From the NCBI RefSeq assembly GCF_932526225.1, contig NC_064035.1, forward strand, positions 6,633,501 to 6,697,500: 64,000 nt of DNA, given 5' to 3'. Numbering within the stretch: the stretch's first letter is position 1; the number at the start of each line of letters is the position of its first letter. Shown piece by piece: positions 1-9,975 of this stretch. Made by a program: the position numbers and the translations under genes. The DNA comes from Nematostella vectensis. Taxonomy: Eukaryota > Cnidaria > Anthozoa > Actiniaria > Edwardsiidae. Below the pieces are notes generated by a model. The model had not been told where the DNA came from, did no database searches, and saw only the letters and a list, made by a program, of their open reading frames with translations.

Positions 1-280
1 CCGAACAAAAAGTAAAGAAGCTCCTTTTGACCAGATGACAAAACGCACCCTTCTAATCAAATGGAATATCTACTGAGTATAAGTAAATGGAATATAAGGA
101 CCTGGATCAAGTTTGATTGGTATTCCACACCACGTCATCGATTGAACCTGTAATTGAACACAGTTGCAGCTAGAGGTAAACCGAATCCCACATGAGGCGC
201 ACATGAGGCGAGACAAGAAGAGGAGGAGGGATATCGAGTTAAAAATGTGGGAGAGTTTAGAGCAGAAGCGAGGGAGGTAT
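1..280. other. intergenic stretch, nothing recognised
   Basis: No plausible exon, RNA gene or repeat was seen in these bases, which precede the first minisatellite. Confidence 0.4.
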
Positions 281-508
281 GGTGTCTAATATAAGAGGGT
301 GTGGTGGGGTGGAGATTTTGGTCTCTAAATACAAGGGGGTGGGGTGGGGATTATGGTGTCTAATATATAAGGGGGTGGGGTGGGGATTATGGTGTCTAAT
401 ATATACTGGGGGTGGGGTGGGATTATTGTGTCTAATATATAAGGGGGTGGGGTGGGATTATTGTGTCTAATAAATAAGGGGGTGGGGTGGGGATTATTGT
501 GTCTAATA
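281..508. repeat. 36-bp minisatellite, about 6 copies, G-rich
   Basis: The motif GTGTCTAATA recurs every 36 bases (about 281, 319, 355, 391, 427, 463 and 499). Copies are separated by G-runs of 4-5 bases such as GGGGGTGGGGTGGGG. The short open frames across it on both strands are consequences of the repeat, not genes. The G-runs could form G-quadruplexes on the plus strand. Confidence 0.9.
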
Positions 509-1225
509 GTCACATTGTCATCAAGGTAGTCCATATCATAGCTATATCACTTATTTATTCATATTTGTACTCATCTTTTTCCTTTTTTTTGCTGTGTCGT
601 GTTACAAGTTCATGTCATATTCGAAGTGAATACGTATATATATCTTGTATAGAGATCTTGAACAACAAGTGTGATGCTATTGTGTCAGTCTTTCAATGGA
701 TTGTATTCTTATAATGGCTTTTTCATTCGCAAAAAGCTCATTACTGTAGAACGGGCTTTTTTTTATAAAAGATATTATTGTTTCAAAACAATCCCCCATC
801 CCTAGTCCGAAAGGGTTAAATATACCCTAATTTAAAAGGCGCACACGTTTGTCACGTACTGACTCAGGAAGCAACAATCCCCTACAAAACTGTTGACCCA
901 TTTCGCAACATCGGTGCGCCCTTCTGCGTTGTCTATGGGTGCATACCGGTTAACTTCTTATCAGATACAGCCATTTCCCCCCTCCCCCCAAATCAATGTT
1001 GTTCAATTAGGCCTGAAATTCAGCTACCGCACCGAATGATTGGCACGGGAGGAGTATTTACTTGTGTGACACACATGATTGCTAGACATGGGATGTTTTT
1101 CTCAACAAACAGGGTTTAATCCTTTCGAGGCAAACTCCGAAAAAACCACCGCGAAAAAAAAACATGTTTACAGTGTTTTTATTCCCTGGACATTTCAGGT
1201 TTGTTTTACTAAGTACGTTAAATGG
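509..1225. other. intergenic stretch, nothing recognised
   Basis: AT-rich sequence without a recognisable exon, RNA gene or repeat. The short open frame at 487-714 has no recognisable protein content. Confidence 0.4.
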
Positions 1226-1287
1226 TCTCGTTCCCAGAGCCTCCTCTGCTATCTCTTATCTATGACGGAGGGGCTCTGGGAACGAGA
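1226..1287. repeat. short foldback repeat with 16-bp perfect arms
   Basis: The 16 bases at 1226-1241 (TCTCGTTCCCAGAGCC) are the exact reverse complement of 1272-1287, with a 30-base spacer. This is typical of a MITE remnant or foldback element. No target-site duplication was identified. Confidence 0.75.
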
Positions 1288-1651
1288 ATGAACTTTTAGT
1301 GCGTCTGAATCTACGTAGAGTTTAACGTAGGATTCTTCCGTGGCTCTTGAAAGGCTCTCTTGTTGTCCCTTCCCTTATATTTCTGCTAGTTTCTGTTGTC
1401 ACTTAGGTCAGGCCCTCAATACCCTGGACCTGTTTCTTTCCTTAGAATTGTATAATATTATTTAGATAAGACTTTCTATGTAGGACTATGTTTGTACACC
1501 GTTTTGTCTAATACACTCTTTGTTTTTATAAGAAACCAGAGTTAGACAAGCAAACTATGCATTCTTTTTCACGCGAGTGGAAAACCATGTTTCCCTTTCT
1601 CGTGTATGTCCATCCTTTCCTTGCGCGCTAATACGAGTGTTGCCATCACAG

Positions 1652-1821
1652 TGCCGTAGCAGGCCTTAAAATATTGGAGGGGCACATTACAGAAATATTA
1701 AGAAAATATTGGGGGGGCACAGCCACGCCCTTACTGGTTATTTCCTTATAGTTTTTTTTTAAATATGGGAGGGGGGGGGGGGGGCATGTGCCCCCAGTGT
1801 CCCATCCCCTGCTACGGCCTG
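1652..1821. mobile_element. hAT-like MITE of 170 bp with perfect 8-bp target duplication
   Basis: The 8 bases CATCACAG occur immediately before (1644-1651) and after (1822-1829) the element. Inside, GCCGTAGCAGG near the left end (1653-1663) is the reverse complement of CCTGCTACGGC near the right end (about 1808-1818). The interior holds G-tracts, including a run of about 18 G near 1767-1784, and no coding potential. An 8-bp duplication with short TIRs is the established signature of hAT-superfamily transposition; assigning this element to hAT is inference. It is non-autonomous. Confidence 0.7.
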
Positions 1822-2011
1822 CATCACAGCCTACCAAACCTAGCTACACGTAGACATCATTCTCTCTTCCTTTATGTCTTTCTCTGCATTTTTATCATCT
1901 ACTTTCCCGCTCCCTTCCTCCTCTTCATCCTTCCGCTCTTATCTCGCGCGCTAATACGCAGCTCTACTTTATAACCATCCCACATTCTAATCCACAGATA
2001 ACTCGCACATT

Positions 2012-2311
2012 CTAATCCACCGATAACTCGCTTTCTATCTTTGTATCTTTCCCTTCATTTTCATCATCCTCTTTTCCGCTCCCCTCCTCCTCGTCTTTCC
2101 GCTCTTCATCCTTCATATCCTGTCTCCATTTCGTGCGTCGGTTCTGAAACCAAACTTTCACCTGCGTTTCGGATAGACCAAGCATGGCAGCTAGTTGGTA
2201 TCGGTCGTGTTTTGTGATGTATTTTTGCACTTGGAATCGCTTTTCCAGCCCTCGTCGCTGTAATTGGGTGAAAACAGGACGCGACCACGGTCGTCTTCGC
2301 TGAGGTTTGCC
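2012..2311 (-). CDS. homeodomain exon, HLX/H2.0 class (3' terminal exon)
   Basis: The exon begins after a strong pyrimidine-rich acceptor ending CTCTACAG (just right of 2311) and runs to a stop at 2012-2014, giving 99 residues. It opens [14 protein letters not shown] and contains helix 3 [35 protein letters not shown] and [20 protein letters not shown] closely follow the vertebrate HLX homeodomain, which has the SWSR, LQRKGLEKRF and [11 protein letters not shown] signatures. The tail after the homeodomain is very acidic ([20 protein letters not shown]). Upstream in-frame residues to 2491 are intron read-through. The exact paralogue cannot be decided here; cnidarians carry several HLX-like genes. 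Confidence 0.85.
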   Translation of the reverse strand, partial: GKPQRRRPWSRPVFTQLQRRGLEKRFQVQKYITKHDRYQLAAMLGLSETQVKVWFQNRRTKWRQDMKDEERKDEEEGSGKEDDENEGKDTKIESELSVD

Positions 2312-5300
2312 CTGTAGAGGACATACAGGGGAGGGAGCACCCGCAATGTCTCTTTCTGATACACAAATCAACACAGGTACATGTATTAACAAGTGGACTG
2401 AAAGACGCAAATATATTGATAAATTCAGACAGATAAAAAATAGTTTCATAAAGATAACCACCCAATCACAGTCTTTTTCCTTGTATTTCACAGCGTCGTA
2501 TACATATAGATAAATGTGAATATTTAGTGTTTGTTTGGCGAATTAAATATGCAAAACACTATCAAATGGGCTTCACATGCAATTGACATTACTTCTAATA
2601 ACATAGATACGGACAGTTTTAAGCAGTTTAGATTTATGCATGTGTGGGTGGCTGTGCATTTTACTTGTATTTTATTTGTTTGTGGCTGTGTATTTTACTT
2701 GTATTTTATTTGTTTGTGACTGTGTATTTTACTTGTATTTTATTTGTGTGTGGCTGTGTATTTTACTTGTATTTTATTTGTTTGTGGCTGTGTATTATAC
2801 TTGTATTTTATTTGTGTGTGGCTGTGTATTTTACTTGTATTTTATTTGTGTGTGGCTGTGTATTTTACTTGTATTTTATTTGTTTGTGGCTGTGTATTAT
2901 ACTTGTATTTTATTTGTGTGTGGCTGTGTATTTTACTTGTATTTTATTTGTGTGTGACTGTGTATTTTACTTGTATTTTATTTGTTTGTGGCTGTGTATT
3001 TTACTTGTATTTTATTTGTTTGTGGCTGTGTATTTTACTTGTATTTTATTTGTGTGTGGCTGTGTATTTTACTTGTATTTTATTTGTTTGTGGCTGTGTA
3101 TTTTATTGTATTTTATTTGTGTGTGGCTGTGTATATTACTTGTATTTTATTTGTTTGTGGCTGTGTATTTTACTTGTATTTTTATTTGTTTGTGGCTGTG
3201 TATTTTACTTGTATTTTATTTGTTTGTGGCTGTGTATTTTACTTGTATTTTATTTGTTTGTGGCTGTGTATTTTACTTGTATTTTATTTGTGTATTTTAC
3301 TTGTATTTTATTTGTTTGTGGGTGTGTATTTTACTTGTATTTTATTTGTTTGTGGCTGTGTATTTTACTTGTATTTTATTTGTTTGTGGCTGTGTATTTT
3401 ACTTGTATTTTATTTGTTTGTGGCTGTGTATTTTACTTGTATTTTATTTGTTTGTGGCTGTGTATTTTACTTGTATTTTATTTGTTTGTGGCTGTGTATA
3501 TTACTTGTATTTTATTTGTTTGTGGCTGTGTATTTTACTTGTATTTTATTTGTTTGTGGGTGTGTATATTACTTGTATTTTATTTGTTTGTGGCTGTGTA
3601 TTTTACTTGTATTTTATTTGTTTGTGGCTGTGTATTTTACTTGTATTTTATTTGTGTGTGGCTGTGTATTTTACTTGTTTTTTATTTGTGTGTGGCTGTG
3701 TATTTTACTTGTATTTTATTTGTGTGTGGCTGTGTATTTTACTTGTATTTTATTTGTTTGTGGCTGTGTATATTACTGAATATGGTACCACGCGCTAGTG
3801 CTGTTTTTTCCTTACACCCCAAAATACTGGCCAATAAAGAGTGACGAGAGACGGGATCTCCAGCTAAAATTCTTTATCCGAGAAGCAAAGAGAAGAAGCG
3901 CGCGCGTACCCCTCGAGATCGCGAAAAATCGGTGGTTTATTGAGGGAATCACAAAATGTCACAAAATCTAGTTTTCTTATATGTTCTAGCCGTTTTTTTT
4001 TAGTAAAGGAAGATACTCCGATTTCTCGGGTGATGACTGAATGATGACGCACGCGTGAACTAATTCCTCAAATACCATAAAATGCGTAATCTGCGAAGAC
4101 GGCGTCCATCCGTCCAGCGACTCGAGTTGATCAGTTGATTGCGATTCCGATAAAACCTATGATACTTGTGCTGTGAAGCAAGCGTTCTTATTAACTGTGA
4201 TAACTGCATCCGCTTATACATGGCAAAGGCTTAAGAAACGATAAGAAACTTATTAAAAGTTCGTTTATGTTTTGGCTCAAGAGGTGTTCTTGCGTTGGTA
4301 GGGAATACTTTTTTTGAAGGACCTTTTTCCTCAAACAAGTCTTTCCGCATTTATCAAGGCTGTTTTTATACAGTACTACCAGTCAATCGCTGATTTGTTT
4401 TACTTTGGGAGCGTGCTACCCAAAAACCTAAAAATAAGATAAATAAAAACTATAGAATAAACAAGAACAAATCTTCTTGATGAAGGAAATTCGTTTGAAA
4501 GTATCGGGTCTTTTTTACAGTCTTCCTAAGCCTGAAGTTTACGTTAGCCCAGGCGCAAACATGTGTGAATGCCATAAAACCCTAATGGCCCTAATGATCG
4601 TAAGGGAAACGTTATAGTTTTATTGACGTTTATCGTGCGCCAGAAGCAGAGGGAGCACGGATTTCAGAAAGCTACTACGGCCGCATTTGCGTAGGCCCTG
4701 TCTGTTTGTTTGCGAGTTTAACAAAACACGAAGTTAGTTCGTGAGTTCTTAATAAAAACAAGTGCATCGTTCTAATCTGCGCTTGGAAAACACTTTCCGC
4801 ACCGTTGACCACTTCTTCAGGCATATCCAGGACCGTCTTCAAAGCGACACGTATATCACAATGGATTTAGGCGAACTAATAGTTACACACAATAGTTATA
4901 CACTTTGGAAAAAAAACCTCAGATATCTCAGTCAAACTGGGACCAATACAGAAATAACGATAACGTATTATGGAGAGTGAAGTGCAACGAGATTCGTATT
5001 TTCACGACCCAAGTAAAACAATAAACCGATAACAAGGCTAGGGGTTTGAGCCGGAATTCGAGACATTTTCCAACTAGAACATAGTTTGTGCTAGTTCTCA
5101 GTAACACAAGTGAGATCCGGTCGAACGCAAGCACAAGGAATTCAAGCAGCCCGTTCTTTTGCGCCTAAGTATGCATTCTTGCTTTTCTCAAGACTCCCTT
5201 GAGTTGTGCTCGCGATTGCTTCCTTTTAAGACCCAGTTTAGCTTGCTTGACGGATATTGCCAGTCTTGTGTTTGGAAAACGCTGACGTACTTAATTTATA

Positions 5301-5974
5301 ATGTCTTTACCAATAATGCGTAATTGACAACTCAAGCCGGCGATCTCTCATAAATCTCTCTATTTACACAATAAACAAGCGACATTATATCATTAAACTT
5401 TGATTTGAAAATCGAGGAAGTACTTAGGAGGTCTTTAGCGCAAAGCCATAATAATAGTAAACAGCGATTAAATACCAAATAATCCATTAAAGCTATTCCA
5501 CCCAAGAGTTCTTATAAACTTGTTTAGAGACACAAGAGTAAAGTTCTTACCTGTTGTCGAGTGTCCCGACAGGATGTTCTCAATACCGAATTTTAGTGTT
5601 CTGCTTATGTTTGGTCGAGATGCCGGAGACGTACATACGGCGAATCGTGCTAGTTGGTTTTCCGATGAGGAACACACGGCAAGACGAGCTAGTGAATTAT
5701 CAGAGGTTGAAAGCGTTGCCAGTCGACCTAACGGGTTCTCTGACGTTGAGCAAACAGTCAGCCGTCCCAGAGGACTGTCTGAAGGGAATCCAACTAGTCG
5801 TGCTAACGGGTTGTCCGGTGGAGGTTGAGCGAAGAGCCATCCGTGAGAGCAGTCTAGCTGTGATACAGGCACGGAAAGACTTGGAAGATGCCAACGACTA
5901 TGTACCGCAGTGAAATGTGGCGCTACGTCAAGTGCGCAGTCACAGTAAACTAATGGTTGCACGCTAGAGAACAT
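2012..5974 (-). CDS. HLX/H2.0-like homeobox transcription factor gene (two exons identified, one probably missing)
   Basis: This is the span of a minus-strand homeobox gene. The 3' exon (2311-2012) encodes the whole homeodomain. A 5' exon (5974-5551) encodes a Met-initiated protein ending in an eh1-like repressor motif. The phases do not match: the 5' exon ends after the first base of a codon, while the homeodomain exon starts on a codon boundary. At least one internal exon of length 3n+2 must lie between 2312 and 5550; I could not locate it. The intron contains a large 34-bp minisatellite. HLX/H2.0 proteins are DNA-binding regulators that typically pair an N-terminal eh1 motif with a C-terminal homeodomain, and this layout fits. 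That both exons belong to one gene is inference. Confidence 0.6.
2640..3779. repeat. 34-bp minisatellite, about 33 copies, in the HLX-like gene intron
   Basis: A unit built on TTTGTTTGTGGCTGTGTATT plus TTACTTGTATTTTA repeats almost perfectly for about 1.14 kb. Some copies carry indels or TTTGTGTG variants. Because 34 is not a multiple of 3 and the unit lacks plus-strand stop codons, all three plus frames stay open. This produces three overlapping long hydrophobic open frames that are artefacts. Confidence 0.95.
5551..5974 (-). CDS. probable first coding exon of the HLX-like gene (eh1 motif, internal repeats)
   Basis: Translation from the ATG at 5974 gives [11 protein letters not shown]..., 141 complete codons plus one base, up to a good donor (CAACAG|GTAAGAAC at 5551/5550). 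Near the end it has [11 protein letters not shown] (about residues 125-135), an eh1-type Groucho-binding motif like the FxIxxIL motif at the N-terminus of HLX and many Antp/NK-class proteins. The middle is a degenerate 13-14 residue repeat ([62 protein letters not shown]). The start is the first in-frame Met and resembles the MF start of HLX. It ends in phase 1, which does not match the homeodomain exon. Confidence 0.5.
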
Positions 5975-8004
5975 CTCGCATCAAAATGGAACAAGTATTG
6001 AGACGTTAAGCCAAGGAGGATAATAATACAAAAACGAATTCAGTACACTAGAGTTGAGACTGTAGATATGTGCACGGACCTCCCAAGTACTGGGGGGAAA
6101 TGGCCTTCAAATTGCTAAGATCCCCAATAAATGGAATTTATCTCCACAATCTACACTATCATAGATATGGAAACAGTCATATTTATATGAAAAGCCATCC
6201 ATTGACCATTATTTCACCGTAGATCTATTGTGACTTTGAGAAGTCACGCTTAACATAACTTTACATCTTCTAAATCATAAATTGCTCAGTGTAAGGACTA
6301 TTTCCAAGGCGCACTTGGTATTTTCATGTATTTACGACTTTGCGGCTGTGTTATTTCCACGGAAACTAATTTAGTTATTTGACATTTTGATTGTGGGTTC
6401 CATAAAATGTGATGAAAGCTTATGTCTCCCACCGCCGCCCTAGATTCAGACTTGGGGCAGTTTTATGACTGATATCAATAGCTTTATCTCCATCATAACA
6501 TAACACTCAAGATAAGACTCAGAATCACTAATATCTGTACCGGGAATCCCGCACCTACCGTCCGTAATCCTCATCGCATCTTGCACGGAGCGTCACATAT
6601 TCTTTACTTAGCTTACCTCCCAGCTCGCCAGCGCTTCAAATGCGCTTACATCTACTTACAACCCAAAACAAAACGTAGCTTCGCTTCCCCTATCGGTAGG
6701 CAGATAGCGAGTAAGTATCTTGTTTTACGTTGTATTGATAACAAGCCCCTTCATGGCGCCGATTGTCAAGGCCGTCTCATCTCAACTCAAGTACTACACA
6801 AATTATCACGTGTAAGAAGAAGCCTTGGTATGCCTGTGGTTATCTTCCGTTTATCGCCAGGCAAGGCACAGCTTGGGTGGGCAATTGTACCTTTCTGCGA
6901 TAAGCTTTAATTCTGTTATTGCCATTACTGGTAAATCGCAGATAAAACTAATGAACCCTTCTATAAATGATGGCGGCAGTTAATTAAACATACTTTCCGC
7001 TTCCGATTATTTTATTTCATGTTCAATTGTCTACTTTCGCTATCTGATATGGTATTGGATGTTTTCACAAGTGCACAAAATTCCATGGGACGGACTATAA
7101 ACGCCGGTTTAGTTTGTATAAGCGCATTACTACAAGTGTTTTATTGTTCGTTGTTCATTCTAGGTGAAGAGACGATAACATAAACTGTACCTCGATTTTA
7201 CTTTTCTAAAGTCATTGAAAAGTCATTGCCTTCGGATTTAGTTCAGTATATAGAAAAAAATTATTGAGCTTTGTAGGATGGGAAAACATCCATAATATTA
7301 CAGCCAGCTATCACAGTTTACACAAACTCGCCATTAAAGAAGAGAGACGGAAGTTGGCCTGGGGAATAACCTCACAATAAAATGTTACATCGAGGATTCA
7401 ATCATTGAGCTTCAACATGCCCCAAGAAACTTAAAGTGCTTAAAACCTTTAGCTTTCTATCTTTTTTTCTAAGAATTAATTTTCAGCTTTGAAACGATGT
7501 ATTGTTCATTGAAATCGAATAAAATGCGACAATTCTATGATACTCCAAATAAGGGAGGAAGGTCGACATGTGTGTACAGCGGCGAGGGAGGCCTCTGTCG
7601 AATATACGATGTGACGCGGTAGTGGACGTCAATCTACCCAATACTAGCCAATCATAGATCAGAATCCGAAATCACACTTCTGTGCGATGTAACCAAAACA
7701 TCCCAAAACATCCCTTCCATCGCTGCTCAATGGGCGTCAAATTAATTTTGCATTTCGCGAGACAGTTTCAAGTTGGCTGTCTCTAAACGAGGAGAACGAC
7801 AAATCAATAACAGTTTTTATCTGCATGACGTATCCACATTACCTGAAATAGTTTTAGTGAATTTAACTCTCATTGTTTGTGGAGGATTCGAGGCGAACGA
7901 CAACATCAATATCAAATTTGATTTGAAATCAACGTAAACGCAAACTAGGTGCGTGAATGATAAAACGCAGCAAGCACCAAGACGTGACAAAGATATCAGA
8001 TAAT
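5975..8004. other. intergenic stretch, nothing recognised
   Basis: Upstream of the HLX-like gene. The longest open frame (6581-6910, plus, 109 codons) has no recognisable domain, no convincing splice context and mixed composition, so I do not call it a gene. Promoter elements of the minus-strand gene would lie in the first part, but none is distinctive. Confidence 0.4.
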
Positions 8005-8479
8005 GTAAATGACCTAATAAACGCCCCCTATCTAAAGAACGCCTAAGCTTACAAGTTTGCAATGAACGCCCCTCTCTAAAAAACGCCCCCCCTACCCTCC
8101 CCCGCTCCCTTCCCTGCCAGCTTAAAACAAACGACATAGGAATTCCGTAAATTTAAATGGTAATTTAATTGCCATCTTGTTCAATCAATATCCACACTGG
8201 TAAGCGAGTATAGTAGCGTCTTGTTCAATGCCAAGTTCAAAATGAGGGTACCGCTTTCTAACGTTACTGATCTCATTGCTTAGGATGTCTGCTCGTTTTT
8301 CCTAGCATCCAGGAATAACAAGGCATACTTACCGTTTAATGATCCTGGCTGAGACTAGAACCCCACTGCACTTGGATTTGTTATATTTTCATAGTTTGTA
8401 AAGAATGCCCCTTTCTATTAAACGCCTCCTATCTAATGAACGCCCCCCCCCCCCCCCTCAGACAATCGAAATTTAATAA

Positions 8480-8510
8480 TTGTGGACTTTAGAAGCATCA
8501 ATCATAGATC
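8480..8510 (-). repeat. inverted fragment of the retrozyme unit at its 5' end
   Basis: Read on the minus strand, this leader contains TGCTTCTAAAGTCCACA. The plus-strand unit around 8642-8658 has TGCTTCTAAAGTTCACA. The rest of the leader also aligns loosely with the bases before that. It looks like a short inverted copy of the unit, as produced by twin priming in LINE-style integration. Confidence 0.55.
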
Positions 8511-8513
8511 AAC

Positions 8514-8570
8514 CGGCTATGCCATGCTGACGAGTCCTAATAAGGACGAAACAGCTGTCCATGGTTGCCG
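8514..8570 (+). ncRNA. type I hammerhead ribozyme, copy 1
   Basis: Core CUGACGAG (8527-8534) and CGAAA with GUC at 8557-8559. Stem I is CGGC/GCCG (8514-8517 with 8567-8570), an internal loop UAUG/UU, then CCAUG/CAUGG (8522-8526 with 8560-8564). Stem II is 4 bp, GUCC/GGAC, with a UAAUAA loop. Stem III is the palindrome ACAGCUGU, leaving 2 bp with an AGCU loop in a monomer or a full duplex in a dimer. Cleavage is expected after C8559. All invariant hammerhead nucleotides are present. The short stem III is the known style of metazoan retrozyme and Penelope-element hammerheads. Confidence 0.88.
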
Positions 8571-8862
8571 AACTGCACGGGTAATAGACTGTGCAAGCGT
8601 CCCGTCTTGGCCCGACTGGTGCCAATGTGTGTATGCTAGTGTGCTTCTAAAGTTCACATTTATGTATACATACTCGCTAGTTTGGCTATCCGACGGAGTT
8701 TTAGACTAGCAAAGGTCGCATGCGTGATCCGCACAATTGGCATCACGCTAGCCCGGTCGCAGCTCTAGATCCCACATGGATCTGAGCTGTGGTTTAAAGC
8801 ACTTCGTTCGAGTCGAAGTCGCCCTGCAGTTTTTTTGCCGATGAAGTTTAACTGAGGCGAAC

Positions 8863-8919
8863 CGGCTATGCCATGCTGACGAGTCCTAATAAGGACGAAA
8901 CAGCTGTCCATGGTTGCCG
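8863..8919 (+). ncRNA. type I hammerhead ribozyme, copy 2
   Basis: Identical in sequence and folding to copy 1 and exactly 349 bases downstream. The core CUGACGAG is at 8876-8883, and the GUC cleavage triplet ends at 8908. Together the two copies define the ends of a 349-nt self-cleaved RNA (8560-8908). Confidence 0.88.
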
Positions 8920-9045
8920 AACTGCACGGGTAATAGACTGTGCTAGCGTCCCGTCTTGGCCCGACTGGTGCCAATGTGTGTATGCTAGTGTGCTTCTAAA
9001 GTTCGAAATTTAATAAACGCCCCGGGCGTTTATTAGGTCATTTAC

Positions 9046-9619
9046 GGTAACATAAGTAGCCAGTAAACTAGTTGACGCTAGTTTCTTCTGCATTCTGTGG
9101 CGTAAATAAAAAATTTGCCTTGCAACTTTCGAGCCGATTTGTGGTCAATAAACAAAATCGGATGTAGTATGCTGAATATGGCTTGTTAAAACCGCTTCAC
9201 TGGGCCTTGATTTTGTACCAGATGTTTTGATAACTTCACTTGGCTCCCGCTGTTGTACCTCCTTGAGCCGAGCTTACAACTCTCGAAGCCCTAAATGGCA
9301 ATTGCCTTCCAAGAGAAATGGCGAACCATCAGGGTCATACGGCGAAGGCGCATGCAGGCCTAAACCGGCACACCTTACTACAGCAATGCGACCGCATAAG
9401 ATCAATGGCAGTTACACATCTAAATATCACATGATTTATACTGATGACAAAAAAAAAAAGAAAAGAAAAAAAAGGTAAAAGAAAAAGCGACTGCAGGTAT
9501 GATTACAGCGTTCTTCAGGGTGAGGAACACCGTAGCCAGTATGATGGGAAGCGAAGGCATTCCTTTTGGCAGATCTTTTCCTTTTACCGTTGAAATTATA
9601 GATTATATTATCTCACAGG
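9046..9619. other. intergenic stretch, nothing recognised
   Basis: An open frame at 9227-9478 (plus) ends in a poly-lysine artefact of an A-rich tract and shows no domain. I see no supported gene here. Confidence 0.4.
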
Positions 9620-9975
9620 GCCCAGGCTCTGTCAATTAGTAATTTGAACCGACCGCCTCATTGACCGCTATTGAGAGAGCATATGGAGTTGTTACTTTAT
9701 GCAAGTATTCTTCCATAAAAAATGTAATAAATTCAATCCAACGTGATTTAGTACGTGCCAGCCGTCTATTATTTCCACATTTGAGCGATTTAGAGCGCAT
9801 TTGGGGCCGCTTTAGCGCTGTTCGGTAAAATTTAAAAACCCCTCTATCAGAAGACAACTACAACTACTACATCAAGTTGGATTTATTTCATTACATTTTT
9901 GTGGAAGAATACTTGCATAAAGTGACAACTTCAATGAGGCGGTCGGTTCAAAATACTCATTGACAGAGCCTGGGC
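9620..9975. mobile_element. foldback MITE with about 110-bp imperfect terminal inverted repeats
   Basis: The left arm has GCCCAGGCTCTGTCAAT (from 9620), TTGAACCGACCGCCTCATTGA and ACTTTATGCAAGTATTCTTCC. The right arm carries the reverse complements in the opposite order, ending TTGACAGAGCCTGGGC at 9975. The centre is about 110 unique bases. There is no coding content. A target duplication is not clear; ATTATCT occurs near both ends but not in register. Confidence 0.75.

Larger units (their letters stand above)
8466..9016 (+). mobile_element. candidate retrozyme: two hammerhead-bearing direct repeats inside a 14-bp duplication
   Basis: The 14 bases TCGAAATTTAATAA flank the insertion at 8466-8479 and 9003-9016. 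Between them lie a 31-bp leader, a 145-bp repeat (8511-8655), a 204-bp unique linker and a second 145-bp copy (8860-9004). The copies differ at one base (A at 8595, T at 8944). Each repeat carries a complete type I hammerhead core. Cleavage after 8559 and 8908 would release a 349-nt RNA. Tandem or dimeric type I hammerheads bounding a few-hundred-nt monomer that circularises are known in metazoan and plant retrozymes. The long duplication suggests target-primed reverse transcription by a LINE- or Penelope-type machinery; that is inference. There is no protein-coding capacity. Confidence 0.8.
8005..9045. mobile_element. TIR element with 22-bp perfect terminal inverted repeats, split by a later insertion
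   Basis: Bases 8005-8026 (starting GTAAATGACCTAATAAACG) are the exact reverse complement of 9024-9045. The interior repeats AACGCCCC-type motifs (near 8020, 8040, 8065, 8085, 8410, 8425 and 8440), plus a 17-C run at 8441-8458. Next to the right TIR is a near-perfect 12-bp-arm palindrome centred on 9024 (TAATAAACGCCC and its complement). No transposase is encoded, so it is non-autonomous. A target duplication is not obvious. About 537 bp of its length is the hammerhead element inserted at 8480-9016. Confidence 0.65.

Noticed and set aside
2640-3844. Long plus-strand frames of 384, 366 and 265 codons with a hydrophobic repeat protein
   Set aside because: They are three readings of one 34-bp minisatellite without stop codons, antisense to the HLX-like gene intron, with no start context or domain.
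6581-6910. 109-codon plus open frame
   Set aside because: No recognisable domain, no flanking splice evidence, and no start-site support.
9620-9975. hAT assignment with 8-bp duplication
   Set aside because: The flanking ATTATCT motifs are not in register with the inverted ends, so only a generic foldback element is supported.
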